Positions 1 to 8,732 of a stretch of DNA of 64,000 nt are shown one piece after another. Numbering within the stretch: the stretch's first letter is position 1; the number at the start of each line of letters is the position of its first letter. The notes under the pieces are model-generated. The model was not told the DNA's origin. It was given only the letters and a program-made list of their open reading frames with translations, and did not search any database. The DNA is from a candidate division KSB1 bacterium. Its GTDB lineage: Bacteria > Zhuqueibacterota > JdFR-76 > DREG01. The stretch is taken from NCBI GenBank assembly GCA_022566355.1, contig JADFJB010000002.1, positions 1 through 64,000 of the forward strand, in the 5' to 3' direction. Position numbers and translations under genes: made by a program.

Positions 1-1
1 T

Positions 2-85
2 TTTGGATTAAAGCTTGCAGGAGAGACAAGACCGGTTCTCGGACAACTTGATTTTTTATCGGGGATCTATGTGCGGACTGTGTAA
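2..85 (+). CDS. C-terminal end of an unidentified protein (partial)
   Basis: An open frame enters from the left edge and ends at TAA 83-85, giving 27 residues that end in GIYVRTV. The composition (aromatic, Gly and Val with a sensible reading frame) looks coding, and the hairpin at 90-123 directly follows the stop. The fragment is too short to assign a family. It would be convergent with the cupin operon. It could also be chance open frame. Confidence 0.4.
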   Translation, partial: FGLKLAGETRPVLGQLDFLSGIYVRTV

Positions 86-89
86 CAAG

Positions 90-123
90 ATTCCCGATAA
101 TCCCGCCCAGGCGGGACGGGAAT
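90..123. terminator. Nested GC-rich inverted repeat, possible terminator or dispersed palindromic element
   Basis: Outer arms ATTCCCG (90-96) and CGGGAAT (117-123) enclose inner arms CCCGCC (102-107) and GGCGGG (110-115). The element sits between the stop at 83-85 and the convergent cupin gene. It lacks a good T-run, so it is either a bidirectional stem-loop or one copy of a REP-like element. The high GC contrasts with its surroundings. Confidence 0.45.
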
Positions 124-186
124 GACAGTTTTAGAAATCAGTTATGAGGTTTGTGAATTATCCAGGTTAAATAATACTCTAGTTCT

Positions 187-537
187 TTATTTTATGGTTT
201 CCACATTGGGGATCAGGCAGATAAATTTAAATTTTTCAGAGCCGGTATTGCGAAATTGATGCTCTTCATTTGGAGAAACCAACACTACATCTCCAGGATT
301 TAGCTCGTGCTTTTTGTCTTTCCCGATCAATTCACCTTTTCCTTCAAGTACCAGCACTTCATGTTCATAATCATGAAAATGATAGGGTGAACTTCCGTTT
401 TCATCAACTTCAAATAATCGCATCCTGAAATTAGGTGCGCCATCTTCTTCAGAAAGCAACAGGCGCATTTTAACCTTCTCAGCGCCTTGCATATTTACTT
501 CTCTCAAATTCACATTTTCCATTTTTTTTACCAGCAT
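187..537 (-). CDS. Small cupin-domain protein
   Basis: A single-domain cupin of about 116 residues. Counting from the first in-frame ATG (552), cupin motif 1 is visible as H58-x-H60 followed by E65, and motif 2 as the PGD turn (86-88) and H98, the usual metal ligands of the beta-barrel. Substrate is not deducible; such proteins range from sugar isomerases to metal-dependent dioxygenases or sensors. The longest frame starts at 552, overlapping the upstream stop as ATGA. A GGAGG at 543-547 lies 5 nt before a second ATG at 537, so Met6 is preferred. It is the last gene of the acpS-nnr-vanZ-alaX-cupin run. Confidence 0.85.
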   Translation of the reverse strand: MLVKKMENVNLREVNMQGAEKVKMRLLLSEEDGAPNFRMRLFEVDENGSSPYHFHDYEHEVLVLEGKGELIGKDKKHELNPGDVVLVSPNEEHQFRNTGSEKFKFICLIPNVETIK

Positions 538-548
538 AAAATCCTCCA

Positions 549-1784
549 TCATTCATTGTCTGTTTTTTGTGAAACTAAAAAGTCTCTAATTATATCCAAC
601 ACTTCCAGTTTTTTTGATTTTGTTACTCCATGAATCTCAATGAATTTACTATGCCCTCCACCTTTAACCTCCATGCTTTGTTGAAGTGTGGATATAATTA
701 GACGTAAATCCGGTGAATCTTCACGACTACATGCTACGATGACTATAACCGGATCCTGGTTTGTGTGAAATATGACGCTACCGAGAATTTCTTTACTAAC
801 AGCACGCGTCAGAAATTTTAGATCTTGAATACCTTTTTGCTCAAATCCCAATTGCAAAATATCTTCTTTTCTTTTGTGACATCGGGCAAGGATCTCTTTT
901 GCCTCAAACAACAATAATTCTTCCCCCATTTTCCGAACCTGTTTCTCACGTTCGGCGAGGTTGGCTTTCAAAGCGATCACCTCGTCAGCCATTTCAGGAT
1001 CGGTTAACGACAAGTTCTGGGCAATTTTTTGAGTCGTAATGACACGGTTTTGATAATCTTCCAGCGCCCTCCATCCCGCTTGAAATATAATCCGGATATT
1101 ACCCCGGACTTTTTCCCAGGATAACATTTTGATCATTCCCACTTCGCCGGTGGTTTTAACATGGGTTCCTCCGCATGGATCCAAATCAAAATCTTTTATT
1201 GAAACAAGCCGAATGGGCCGATCCATTTTGGGTGGTAATTTACGGAGATTCAAAGACTCTAATTGATGATGTTGAACCCAGGTACTTTCAACCGATCTAT
1301 TTTCAAAAACAATTCGATTTGAATACTCCTCTAACTCCAGGGCTTTTTCCCATGAAAATTCCTTTAATTTTACGTCGATAGTACTCTTTGTTTCACCAAG
1401 AGAGGATGATAGCGTATCGACACGGAAGCGCTCAAATGTCTGCGCTAAAATATGAAAAGCGGTATGTTGCTGCATAAAAACATAACGGCGATGCCAGTCT
1501 ATTTTTCCGGTTATTTTATTCTCTTTGAGCGGAATTTCCATTAAATGAAGAACCATATCTCCTTCTTCCAGCACTTCCAACACAGGCTGATCATTCAATG
1601 TGCCCAAATCATGCATTTGACCACCCGAGGTAGGATAGAAAGCCGTTTGATCTAAAACGACAGCAAAGTGATCTCCCTTGCGAAATTGTTCAACCAGGTT
1701 GGCCTGAAACTTCGTTAAATAGCTGTCATCATAGTACAACCTATTTTCGATGGTACTGGCTGTTTCAAAATCTGCTTCTCTCAA
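549..1784 (-). CDS. AlaX-type alanyl-tRNA editing protein with DHHA1 domain
   Basis: A free-standing homologue of the alanyl-tRNA synthetase editing domain, expected to hydrolyse Ser-tRNA(Ala) (and perhaps Gly-tRNA(Ala)) in the cytoplasm. The 411 residues contain the QTAFYPTSGGQ region (46-56), zinc ligands H107 and H111 in HTAFH, C204 and H208 in CGGTH, then a coiled segment and a C-terminal DHHA1-like domain with GGGHSKF near 376. The length matches the long AlaX-L class. The start is TTG at 1784, supported by AAAGGA a few bases upstream inside the end of vanZ, and the stop overlaps the cupin ATG. The second His of the usual HTAQH motif is kept although Gln is replaced by Phe. Confidence 0.9.
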   Translation of the reverse strand: MREADFETASTIENRLYYDDSYLTKFQANLVEQFRKGDHFAVVLDQTAFYPTSGGQMHDLGTLNDQPVLEVLEEGDMVLHLMEIPLKENKITGKIDWHRRYVFMQQHTAFHILAQTFERFRVDTLSSSLGETKSTIDVKLKEFSWEKALELEEYSNRIVFENRSVESTWVQHHQLESLNLRKLPPKMDRPIRLVSIKDFDLDPCGGTHVKTTGEVGMIKMLSWEKVRGNIRIIFQAGWRALEDYQNRVITTQKIAQNLSLTDPEMADEVIALKANLAEREKQVRKMGEELLLFEAKEILARCHKRKEDILQLGFEQKGIQDLKFLTRAVSKEILGSVIFHTNQDPVIVIVACSREDSPDLRLIISTLQQSMEVKGGGHSKFIEIHGVTKSKKLEVLDIIRDFLVSQKTDNE

Positions 1785-1785
1785 C

Positions 1786-2184
1786 TCAATCCTTTAGTTT
1801 CTTTGGATCCTTCGGAAAACCGAAAGATTTACTTTCTATTTTGTAGTAACGCCGGTAAACAATAACACCTAAAACAACCCCGATACAATCGGCAAACCAA
1901 TCTAGCCATTCACTTGATCTGCCAAGAACAAATAATTGGTGGATTTCATCGGAGGCGCCATAGAGAATCCCTGAAATAATCGAAATTAAAAGAAGCTTTT
2001 TGGAAATGGACTCCATGCTGCCAAAATGTATTGCCCTGGCGGTTAACCAACCCAAAATAAAGAATTCAATGATGTGTAATACTTTGTCGCTTAATTTAAC
2101 GCCAATTGCCGGTAAGCCGCCTTTAAATGATGAAAGATAATAAATAAAAACGGCATAGAAAATGACTGGAAAAACAAAGAACAA
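1786..2184 (-). CDS. VanZ-like small membrane protein
   Basis: A polytopic membrane protein of about 132 residues with four hydrophobic stretches. The family signature is visible as SDKVLHIIEFFILGWL (32-47) and GASDEIHQLFVLGRSSEWLD near 97-116. VanZ-family proteins are envelope proteins of poorly defined role; one member lowers teicoplanin susceptibility. The start is uncertain. The longest frame begins at a TTG (2184) with weak ribosome-binding sequence, whereas a good AAGGAG lies at 2223-2228 and only rare ATT/ATC codons follow it in frame. The gene follows nnr closely and precedes alaX by 1 nt. Confidence 0.85.
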   Translation of the reverse strand: MFFVFPVIFYAVFIYYLSSFKGGLPAIGVKLSDKVLHIIEFFILGWLTARAIHFGSMESISKKLLLISIISGILYGASDEIHQLFVLGRSSEWLDWFADCIGVVLGVIVYRRYYKIESKSFGFPKDPKKLKD

Positions 2185-2232
2185 AACCTTAAAAATATTT
2201 CTTTTTTCGATTTCTGAAATTACTCCTTGTTG

Positions 2233-3828
2233 CTAATAAATACGTTCAATCTTCGGTCGCGAATACTTAGATACAAGATCTACTTCCTGGTTTTCCAAGT
2301 CTGCAAGAGTTTGAGAAACATTTTCCATAATATCTCCGGCGATGACTCCCCTTTGACCCGTTTGCCACGCCGCGCGATCTCCAGCCAATCCATGAAGATA
2401 GGCGCCCAATACTGCGGCATCTATGGCCGTCAATCCCTGGCCCAATAAACCCGCAATAATTCCAGTTAATACATCTCCGGCGCCGGCTGTTGCCATACCC
2501 GAATTTCCGGTAATATTGAAAAATATATTTCTATTTGAATCACCTATAATTGTCGGCGCTCCTTTTAATAGAAGAACCACTTGCCATTTTTTCGCAAATT
2601 CCCGCACAATTTCAACAGGAGCTTTGAGGATCTCTTCAGAAGAAATTTTACATAAGTGTGACAGCTCACCCACGTGTGGAGTTATGATTATATCACCTTC
2701 ATAATCTTTGAATAAACTTATATCTTCTGCAATACTATTCAAGCCATCGGCATCAATTACAATAGGTAGCGATTGCTCTTTTAGCACACGATGCACAAAA
2801 ACTATCGTTTCAGAATGGCTGGATAATCCGGGACCAAGCGCTAAAACACGGCTCCATTGCAATGCTTCATGTAGCGCATCATACGCATTGGCTGAAATAC
2901 TGCCAGTTTCAGTTTCCGGTAACGGGACCGTCATAACTTCTTGCAATGCGGCTTCAAAGATAACGTTTAAACTCTTTGGACATCCCAGCATAACCATTCC
3001 GGCCCCTGATCTCAAGGCAGCCTTTGAGCACAGCATTGCCGCTCCTGTTAGCCCGGTAGATCCTGCCAAAACCAGTATTTTGCCGAATTGATTTTTATAG
3101 GCATTCTTAGGCCGGTCAGGAAGCATTATTCTATAATCACCTCTTTGAGGCAAAAATGCTTGAGCACCCAATTTTTCAAACGCAAAATCCGGGACATTCA
3201 AATCCGCGATAGCTAGCTCTCCGACAAATGTTTTTCCCGGATACAACAGCATTCCGGTTTTTACATTTCCCATTGTTACGGTTAAATTGGCTTCAACGCA
3301 TTTACCCAGAATTTTGCCTGTATCGCAATCTAATCCCGTGGGCGCATCCACAGCCACAACGTCGCCTTTATGAGAATTTATTTTTTCAATTATATCCAAA
3401 TAAATTCCCCGAATATCTCCTTTTAATCCTGTCCCCAATAACGCATCGATAAGGATATCATAAGATTGTAAATTCAAATTCGGATCCCAGGATAAAAGCT
3501 CGATAATGGGCAACCCTAACTTAACCGCGATGTCCAGGTTGATTTTCGCATCACCGGAAACTTCCGCTTTTTTACCGACCAGCCAAAAATGTGCGTTTGC
3601 TCCCATTCTGTTCAACTGTCTGCCAATCACAAATCCATCACCGCCGTTGTTACCCTTGCCGCAAAATATCCCAATGGATTTGCCAGCTATTGGATGAAAC
3701 TTTTGTGCAATATGCTGGGCGGTTTTTAATCCTGCATTTTCCATTAAAATTAATCCGGGAATACCCAATGTATCGATAGCAAATTGATCGGCTTTACGCA
3801 TTTGTTCAACAGAGAGTATATATTCCAT
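2233..3828 (-). CDS. nnr: Bifunctional NAD(P)H-hydrate epimerase / ADP-dependent dehydratase
   Basis: Repairs damaged NAD(P)H hydrates. Counting from a TTG at 3846, the N-terminal YjeF-N domain (about 10-230) epimerises NAD(P)HX and shows GKGNNGGDG (63-71) and LDCDTG. The C-terminal YjeF-C/ribokinase-like domain (about 240-525) is the ADP- or ATP-dependent dehydratase with the nucleotide motif GNSGMATAGAGDVLTG (447-462). The fusion is the normal bacterial arrangement and the length is typical. The preferred start is ATG at 3828, because the protein then begins MEYILSVEQMRKAD like its relatives; the TTG at 3846 overlaps the acpS stop. Pairing with acpS is common in bacteria. Confidence 0.95.
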   Translation of the reverse strand: MEYILSVEQMRKADQFAIDTLGIPGLILMENAGLKTAQHIAQKFHPIAGKSIGIFCGKGNNGGDGFVIGRQLNRMGANAHFWLVGKKAEVSGDAKINLDIAVKLGLPIIELLSWDPNLNLQSYDILIDALLGTGLKGDIRGIYLDIIEKINSHKGDVVAVDAPTGLDCDTGKILGKCVEANLTVTMGNVKTGMLLYPGKTFVGELAIADLNVPDFAFEKLGAQAFLPQRGDYRIMLPDRPKNAYKNQFGKILVLAGSTGLTGAAMLCSKAALRSGAGMVMLGCPKSLNVIFEAALQEVMTVPLPETETGSISANAYDALHEALQWSRVLALGPGLSSHSETIVFVHRVLKEQSLPIVIDADGLNSIAEDISLFKDYEGDIIITPHVGELSHLCKISSEEILKAPVEIVREFAKKWQVVLLLKGAPTIIGDSNRNIFFNITGNSGMATAGAGDVLTGIIAGLLGQGLTAIDAAVLGAYLHGLAGDRAAWQTGQRGVIAGDIMENVSQTLADLENQEVDLVSKYSRPKIERIY

Positions 3829-3842
3829 GATTGTCTTATTTT

Positions 3843-4211
3843 TCAATCAATTATAACAAATGCAACGGCATATTGGTGGCAATGTGATAGTGACAGGTGA
3901 ATGGTCGTTTCTCTCAATTCACTTTTTGTGTGAGAATTAAGACAGATTTGGGGGGTCCCGTTTTTTTTGTTAATGATTTCACAATCGTGCCATGGAATGG
4001 TTTGTTTCACTACCTGGTTTGCCGCTTTATAAAAAGCTTCTTTTGCTGCAAAACGGGCAGCCAATGAATTAACTCGATAGCTACCATCGGAAAGCCGGCA
4101 GTAGTCCAGTTCTCGTTCGGTATAAATCTTACACAAAAAACGCAGACCATATTTATCGGTCATCAACTGAATTCGCTCAATTTCTATTATATCAACTCCA
4201 ATAGCCTTCAA
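3843..4211 (-). CDS. acpS: Holo-[acyl-carrier-protein] synthase
   Basis: Transfers the 4'-phosphopantetheine arm from CoA to a serine of acyl carrier protein, activating fatty-acid synthesis. The 122 residues match the family length. Metal ligands are visible as D7 in GVDIIEIERI and E58 in RFAAKEAFYKA. The C-terminal SLSHCHQYAVAFV strand is also typical. It is the first gene of a five-gene minus-strand run and is divergent from the sigma factor at 4316, so its promoter must lie within about 100 bp. Confidence 0.95.
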   Translation of the reverse strand: MKAIGVDIIEIERIQLMTDKYGLRFLCKIYTERELDYCRLSDGSYRVNSLAARFAAKEAFYKAANQVVKQTIPWHDCEIINKKNGTPQICLNSHTKSELRETTIHLSLSHCHQYAVAFVIID

Positions 4212-4275
4212 TTTATCTCCATAGGATTCGTAAAAAAAGGATAAGACAAAAGCTCAGTTTATGCAAGTAATTTGC

Positions 4276-4295
4276 TATAATACGCTTGATATAAT
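4276..4295 (+). promoter_or_regulatory. Two TATAAT-like hexamers upstream of the sigma-factor gene
   Basis: TATAAT occurs at 4276-4281 and again at 4290-4295 in the short divergent region between acpS and the sigma gene. No convincing -35 hexamer sits 16-18 bp before either one, so this is a weak promoter candidate. Confidence 0.3.
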
Positions 4296-4315
4296 CATGA
4301 ATATACTTTATTTTA

Positions 4316-4951
4316 ATGAAATTATTATCATTCAACTTTGAGCGTGTCGTGATTCAGGAAATTGATCGACTATTAATTCATAGAGTGCTGGCTGGCGAAG
4401 ATCATGCATATGACGAACTCATGAAAAGATATCGTCAAAGCGTTTACAATCTGGTTTACCGAATGATCGAAAACCCGCAAGTTACAGAAGATATTGTTCA
4501 AGAGACATTTATCAAAGCCTATAATGCTTTGTCATCCTTTAACGAAGAATTTGCTTTTTCTACCTGGTTGTTTAAAATAGCGACCAATCATTGCATCGAC
4601 ACATTAAGGAAGAAGAAACTCCGCACCTATTCCCTTGATACACCCATCCAAACTAAGGATGGTACCGTGCAGCGAGATTATGCCGATGATAGCTATAGCC
4701 CGGAAAGTTTTACCATCGCTAGCGAACATACTTCCATCATATTAGATGCGGTGGAAGATTTACCGGAAAAATATAAAACCGTTATTAACATGCGGCACCG
4801 GGATGATAACTCTTACGAAGAAATTAGTGAAACTTTGCAAATTCCAATCGGAACTGTAAAGGCGAGAATTTTCCGAGCCCGGGAAATATTAAAAAGGATT
4901 TTAAAAGAAAAGGGCTACGTCCACCCTATACGGCAGGGTTCGGGGAAATAG
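4316..4951 (+). CDS. ECF (sigma-70 region 2/region 4) RNA polymerase sigma factor
   Basis: An extracytoplasmic-function sigma factor of the RpoE/SigW type. Region 2 spans about residues 35-105 (ELMKRYRQSVYNLVYRM, the core-binding DIVQETFIKAY, then the FSTWLFKIATNHCIDTLRKK promoter-melting segment). Region 4 spans about 140-200 with the helix-turn-helix YEEISETLQIPIGTVKARIF. The first 16 residues look like an unusual extension; no clear ribosome-binding site precedes the ATG, and a GTG at codon 12 is an alternative start. No anti-sigma gene follows, so its control is not visible here. It is one of only three left-side genes transcribed toward the origin. Confidence 0.93.
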   Translation: MKLLSFNFERVVIQEIDRLLIHRVLAGEDHAYDELMKRYRQSVYNLVYRMIENPQVTEDIVQETFIKAYNALSSFNEEFAFSTWLFKIATNHCIDTLRKKKLRTYSLDTPIQTKDGTVQRDYADDSYSPESFTIASEHTSIILDAVEDLPEKYKTVINMRHRDDNSYEEISETLQIPIGTVKARIFRAREILKRILKEKGYVHPIRQGSGK

Positions 4952-5120
4952 TTGCAAGCTACATCCTCAAATTTTGCAGAACTCAATGATACCTATTAAT
5001 GTATTTCTGCAGGCTCCTTGTTAAAAAACAGCAACTTCCATAATATTAAAAAATTAAAAATAGATTCCCTTCGACGGGTCCGGACACAGCTACCTGTATG
5101 ACATTTATGGACTTTTTTTG

Positions 5121-5153
5121 ATCTGTGATAATCCGTGTTCGTCTGTGGCTGAA
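5121..5153. repeat. Intergenic tract resembling a dispersed repeat text
   Basis: The stretch ATCTGTGATAATCCGTG, followed by TTCGTCTGTGGCTGAA, resembles intergenic repeat text that I recall from many environmental genomes. Only one copy is seen in this window, so the assignment rests on memory. It lies between the sigma gene and the end of lptD, within the 223-bp convergent gap 4952-5174, which otherwise shows nothing beyond a long-loop inverted repeat near 4976-5014. Confidence 0.3.
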
Positions 5154-5174
5154 GTGCTTCCACAAAATCCTCGA

Positions 5175-7769
5175 TCATTGGTAGCCAAAAATCGTCGACC
5201 GGCCGCTGCGCTTTTCCAGCTTAATATCACTCAATAAACTGGACTTGATATTAATCTTGAAATAGAATCGTTTGTAGGGTCCGGTTGGTGTCCATGAAAA
5301 ACTCGCCTCCCAGCAGTGCAGATCACGATAAATGGATATATCCTGAGCTACCATAATTTGTTTTTTAAGATCATATCTTGCATTATAATTAACACGCCAA
5401 TTTTTTGTTAACTGCATGTTACCTCGCATATTCAGCCAAATTGTTTTTGTGGGAAAGTTCGGATTGAATTTTGAAACTTGATAGCTGAAAGAAAAATTGG
5501 CCTGCCATGGTGTTTTTCCTGCAGAACGCATCTCCCCCGCTTCTTCAAAGCGGTTTCTTGTGGGCTTTGATCGATCCAGTAAATCTCCTGCAACGGAATC
5601 AACTGTTGTTTCCGTTGCCTGTTTGCCAAAGCTAAATGTTTTATAGTCCAACCTTAATGAGGAAGAAATATTAAAATTCGTTAATCGCACCGGTTTCCAA
5701 GGATTCTCTTTGTACAAGAATTTATTGACCTGCCCAGTCGTTCCAAATTTGTAGAACGTGTGCCCCATACTCAATGTTAAATTAAATAATCGGCTGGGAC
5801 TCACCCTGAGATTAGATGAAATACCAGACCACTTTAAAGAGTCCAATTTGAAATTGTGGCTCGTGGACAAACTATAGCTGAATAAATCAACCTTCTTTTC
5901 ATTTTCCCCACTGCCGGTTTTCATTTGAAATAAGTTATTCAAACTCAAAGCAATACTTTTCTTTCCTCGAGATGGCGTAGAACCAAAGGCGCTGCCGCTA
6001 AACCGGTCTTTCCTAACAATGTTTCCCAATGTGTCCTGAATTTCCTGGTAATAACCATAATCCGGATCGGAAAAATCCGGTTGAAATTGAAAGGAAATAC
6101 TGGGGGTCATAATATGTCGAATCGAAACACCTCCCAACCTACTGGTTTGGAACATACCATATAACTTGGTGTTTGCGCTTATACTGGTATTAAATGTTCG
6201 CCTGACTGAAAATCCGTTTTTATCACGAGACTTTATTGTATTGGTCTCTTCATCCAAAAAATACTCCTTTTTACGATCTTGCCAGATCTCTTCATACCTG
6301 AGGTTTTGAGAAAATGAGAAATATTTAAACAATCGCAATGGCGCCGAAAAACTGAGGTTATGCTCAACTCCCGCAAATTTGTTGATATTAAATGTGGTGT
6401 CAGTCTGAGTAAAAGAGGTATCGGTTTGAACGATGGTACTAGTCTTAATAGAACGAGTTTTTGATCGTCGGTTTAACATCTGGTTGTTGTAGGAAAAATA
6501 AATGTTCTCGAACCATCTCTTTTCATTTGAAGCGCTTGATGAATTCTTCTTTGACCGAAACAAATTGACCAACGGTTCTTGACCATGGCGAAAACTTACC
6601 TGGGGAAAAGTTTCGGTGAGATTATTTGTGTCCAAAAATTGGCTGCGGGATAAATTAACCGTCAGGCTGTTTCGGCTTTTAGGCCAACTCTTGGTTAGGG
6701 TTGCATTCGAACGGATTTGTCTCGTAAGCCTTTGCTCGCGATTAGCGCTGAATTCCTGGTAGTAACTCGCATCACTCACAAAAGAACCGCCGGCACTGAT
6801 TCTCATTGTTGGCGAAATCGTTTGAGAGTGCCTGAAATTAACATCCCAGCGTCGCTCCTTTTGGGTATCACTTATATTCTTACGTACCATCGATCCGGAT
6901 ATGGACCCATTTAACAGATACCGTAGAGCATAATTTGTGGTTGAATGCAGCATGATACCGGTTTTTTCAAAAAAATCTACTTCCATTCTTGTATCCCAGT
7001 ATTGACTTGCGGCCCAGTAATAACCAAGTCCACGAAGATATCTTCCCTCAAAAGAACTCTGGCCATAACGGGGAACCAATATTCCCGAATGCCTGCCTTT
7101 TTTATTAGGAAAGACACCATATGGCAAAGCAATCAAGGGAATTCCACGAAGATACAGCACTATCGGCTTCGCAATCACTCGGTCTTTAGGAATCATTTTC
7201 ATCTTACTACTTTTAAAATAATAGTGCGGGTCCGGTAAACTGCAGGTACTAAATGTTCCACCCTTCACAAAAATTTCATCTCTCGAATTTAATTTCACTG
7301 TCGATCCGATATAATACCCCTCTTCAAATTTAGTACGGCCTTTTGTGATCCGACCCTTTTGGGTGATAAAATTATAGACTATCTTTTCGCCTGACATTTC
7401 CTGTCCATTATCAATAAATACCGGGTAGCCGACCCATTTAGGTTCGCTGCCATTTTTGCCATCGGTAGCCGTTGTGTCCAACATCGGTTCGGCAATCAGG
7501 GTGTTCAGCTTCCAATCGATTGTTATTAATCCTGCATTTAATTGCATCCCTTGGTACTTTACTTCAGCGTCGCCGGACAAGCGAGTAATTTTTGAACCCG
7601 CTTCAATATTGACATTATGCGCACGATAGTCAATGGTGGTATCGATATCCGGTTGTTCAGTAAATGTATAGTTGCGTAATGTATCAGGGGGTGTTTGCGC
7701 AGATAAAGAATCCCCGACCTGCAAAAGAATGAGTATAAACAAAAGAACAATGTAAAAGATCGATTTCAT
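5175..7769 (-). CDS. lptD: LPS-assembly outer-membrane protein LptD
   Basis: The outer-membrane translocon subunit that inserts lipopolysaccharide into the outer leaflet. Residues 1-24 form a signal peptide. An OstA-like N-terminal domain follows (about 45-160, with ITRLSGDAEVKYQGMQLNAG and MSGEKIVYNF), then a large barrel domain of alternating aromatic strands from about 215 to the end. Only two cysteines were noticed, C176 and C819, against four in the E. coli protein; they sit where an N-domain to barrel disulfide would be expected. The length of 864 is slightly above the E. coli protein. It is the last gene of rarA-ROK-lptD, with 6 nt between it and the ROK gene. Confidence 0.9.
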   Translation of the reverse strand: MKSIFYIVLLFILILLQVGDSLSAQTPPDTLRNYTFTEQPDIDTTIDYRAHNVNIEAGSKITRLSGDAEVKYQGMQLNAGLITIDWKLNTLIAEPMLDTTATDGKNGSEPKWVGYPVFIDNGQEMSGEKIVYNFITQKGRITKGRTKFEEGYYIGSTVKLNSRDEIFVKGGTFSTCSLPDPHYYFKSSKMKMIPKDRVIAKPIVLYLRGIPLIALPYGVFPNKKGRHSGILVPRYGQSSFEGRYLRGLGYYWAASQYWDTRMEVDFFEKTGIMLHSTTNYALRYLLNGSISGSMVRKNISDTQKERRWDVNFRHSQTISPTMRISAGGSFVSDASYYQEFSANREQRLTRQIRSNATLTKSWPKSRNSLTVNLSRSQFLDTNNLTETFPQVSFRHGQEPLVNLFRSKKNSSSASNEKRWFENIYFSYNNQMLNRRSKTRSIKTSTIVQTDTSFTQTDTTFNINKFAGVEHNLSFSAPLRLFKYFSFSQNLRYEEIWQDRKKEYFLDEETNTIKSRDKNGFSVRRTFNTSISANTKLYGMFQTSRLGGVSIRHIMTPSISFQFQPDFSDPDYGYYQEIQDTLGNIVRKDRFSGSAFGSTPSRGKKSIALSLNNLFQMKTGSGENEKKVDLFSYSLSTSHNFKLDSLKWSGISSNLRVSPSRLFNLTLSMGHTFYKFGTTGQVNKFLYKENPWKPVRLTNFNISSSLRLDYKTFSFGKQATETTVDSVAGDLLDRSKPTRNRFEEAGEMRSAGKTPWQANFSFSYQVSKFNPNFPTKTIWLNMRGNMQLTKNWRVNYNARYDLKKQIMVAQDISIYRDLHCWEASFSWTPTGPYKRFYFKINIKSSLLSDIKLEKRSGRSTIFGYQ

Positions 7770-7775
7770 GATCGA

Positions 7776-8732
7776 CTAATTTGTGAATACCATCGATCCT
7801 GCCCCGATAATTCCGGCATATTCTCCAAGTTCAGCTCTTCTAATTTCAACCATAGATTGTGGAATTGACATAGAATGTTTTTGTAGGGATTTTTTCATTG
7901 GATCAAACAATACCGAACCGGCATTGGAAATACCTCCTCCAATTGCTATCATATCCAGGTTTAATAAATTGATTACGGAACCCAAAGCAATCCCCAAATG
8001 CGTGCCTACATTATTCATGACTTGAATGCATAACTTATCACCGGCGTTTGCAAGATCCGATATTCTTTTCGGAGTCCATTCATCCTCAGGCAATTCATTC
8101 AATTTGGATTTTGGATTTTGCGAAATCATTTGGTTCGCTTGTTCCACAATCCATTTGGAACCAACATATCTTTCGATGCATCCATTTTGGCCGCACTTGC
8201 ATTGGGGCCCATCAAAATTCACTGTGAAATGCCCAAATTCTCCAGCTATACCAATTGAACCATGGTAAATCTTCTTATTAAAAACCAATCCAGCTCCGAC
8301 TCCTGTACCAAGAACTACCAGCATAAAATAATTTGAGTCGCGACCAGCTCCAAATAAACTCTCTGCAAATGCAGCAACCGTTCCATCATTGTCCACAAAA
8401 GTTGTTAAACCAAATTCTTTTTCTATGATTTCTTTTAAATTTTCCTTGTGCCAATTAGGAAAATTAGGGGGGTCATACACCTCCCCGGTTCCAACTTTTA
8501 CCTGACCTGCGCATCCAATACCAATTCCGACAATGTTATTATTAAGATCCAGGAGTTTCTTTATTTCCAATTTTAAATTTCGGATTATTTGTTTTGGGCC
8601 TTTTCTTGCTTCGGTATCCCTGTAGGATAAATGTTCATATTCGCCAGATTCCATAACAATCGCTGTCTTTAAATTTGTGCCACCAATGTCAACGCCAATA
8701 GATTTCTTCAATATTCTACTTTTCTCCCGCAT
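7776..8732 (-). CDS. ROK-family sugar kinase (glucokinase-like)
   Basis: A cytoplasmic ATP-dependent sugar kinase, most likely acting on glucose or another hexose. The phosphate motif DIGGTN is at 15-20, the catalytic Asp in DND at 114-116, and the ROK zinc site uses H168 with C178, C180 and C185 (CKCGQNGC). Repressor-type ROK proteins carry an N-terminal helix-turn-helix; this one does not, so it is an enzyme. The ATG at 8732 lies inside the end of rarA (17-nt overlap). A TTG at 8711 giving MKKSIGVDIGGTN is an alternative start. The sugar specificity cannot be read from the sequence. Confidence 0.9.
   Translation of the reverse strand: MREKSRILKKSIGVDIGGTNLKTAIVMESGEYEHLSYRDTEARKGPKQIIRNLKLEIKKLLDLNNNIVGIGIGCAGQVKVGTGEVYDPPNFPNWHKENLKEIIEKEFGLTTFVDNDGTVAAFAESLFGAGRDSNYFMLVVLGTGVGAGLVFNKKIYHGSIGIAGEFGHFTVNFDGPQCKCGQNGCIERYVGSKWIVEQANQMISQNPKSKLNELPEDEWTPKRISDLANAGDKLCIQVMNNVGTHLGIALGSVINLLNLDMIAIGGGISNAGSVLFDPMKKSLQKHSMSIPQSMVEIRRAELGEYAGIIGAGSMVFTN

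Noticed and set aside
4996-5178. 60-codon minus-strand open frame between the sigma gene and lptD
   Set aside because: It spans the repeat-like intergenic tract at 5121-5153, has no ribosome-binding site and its translation looks non-coding.
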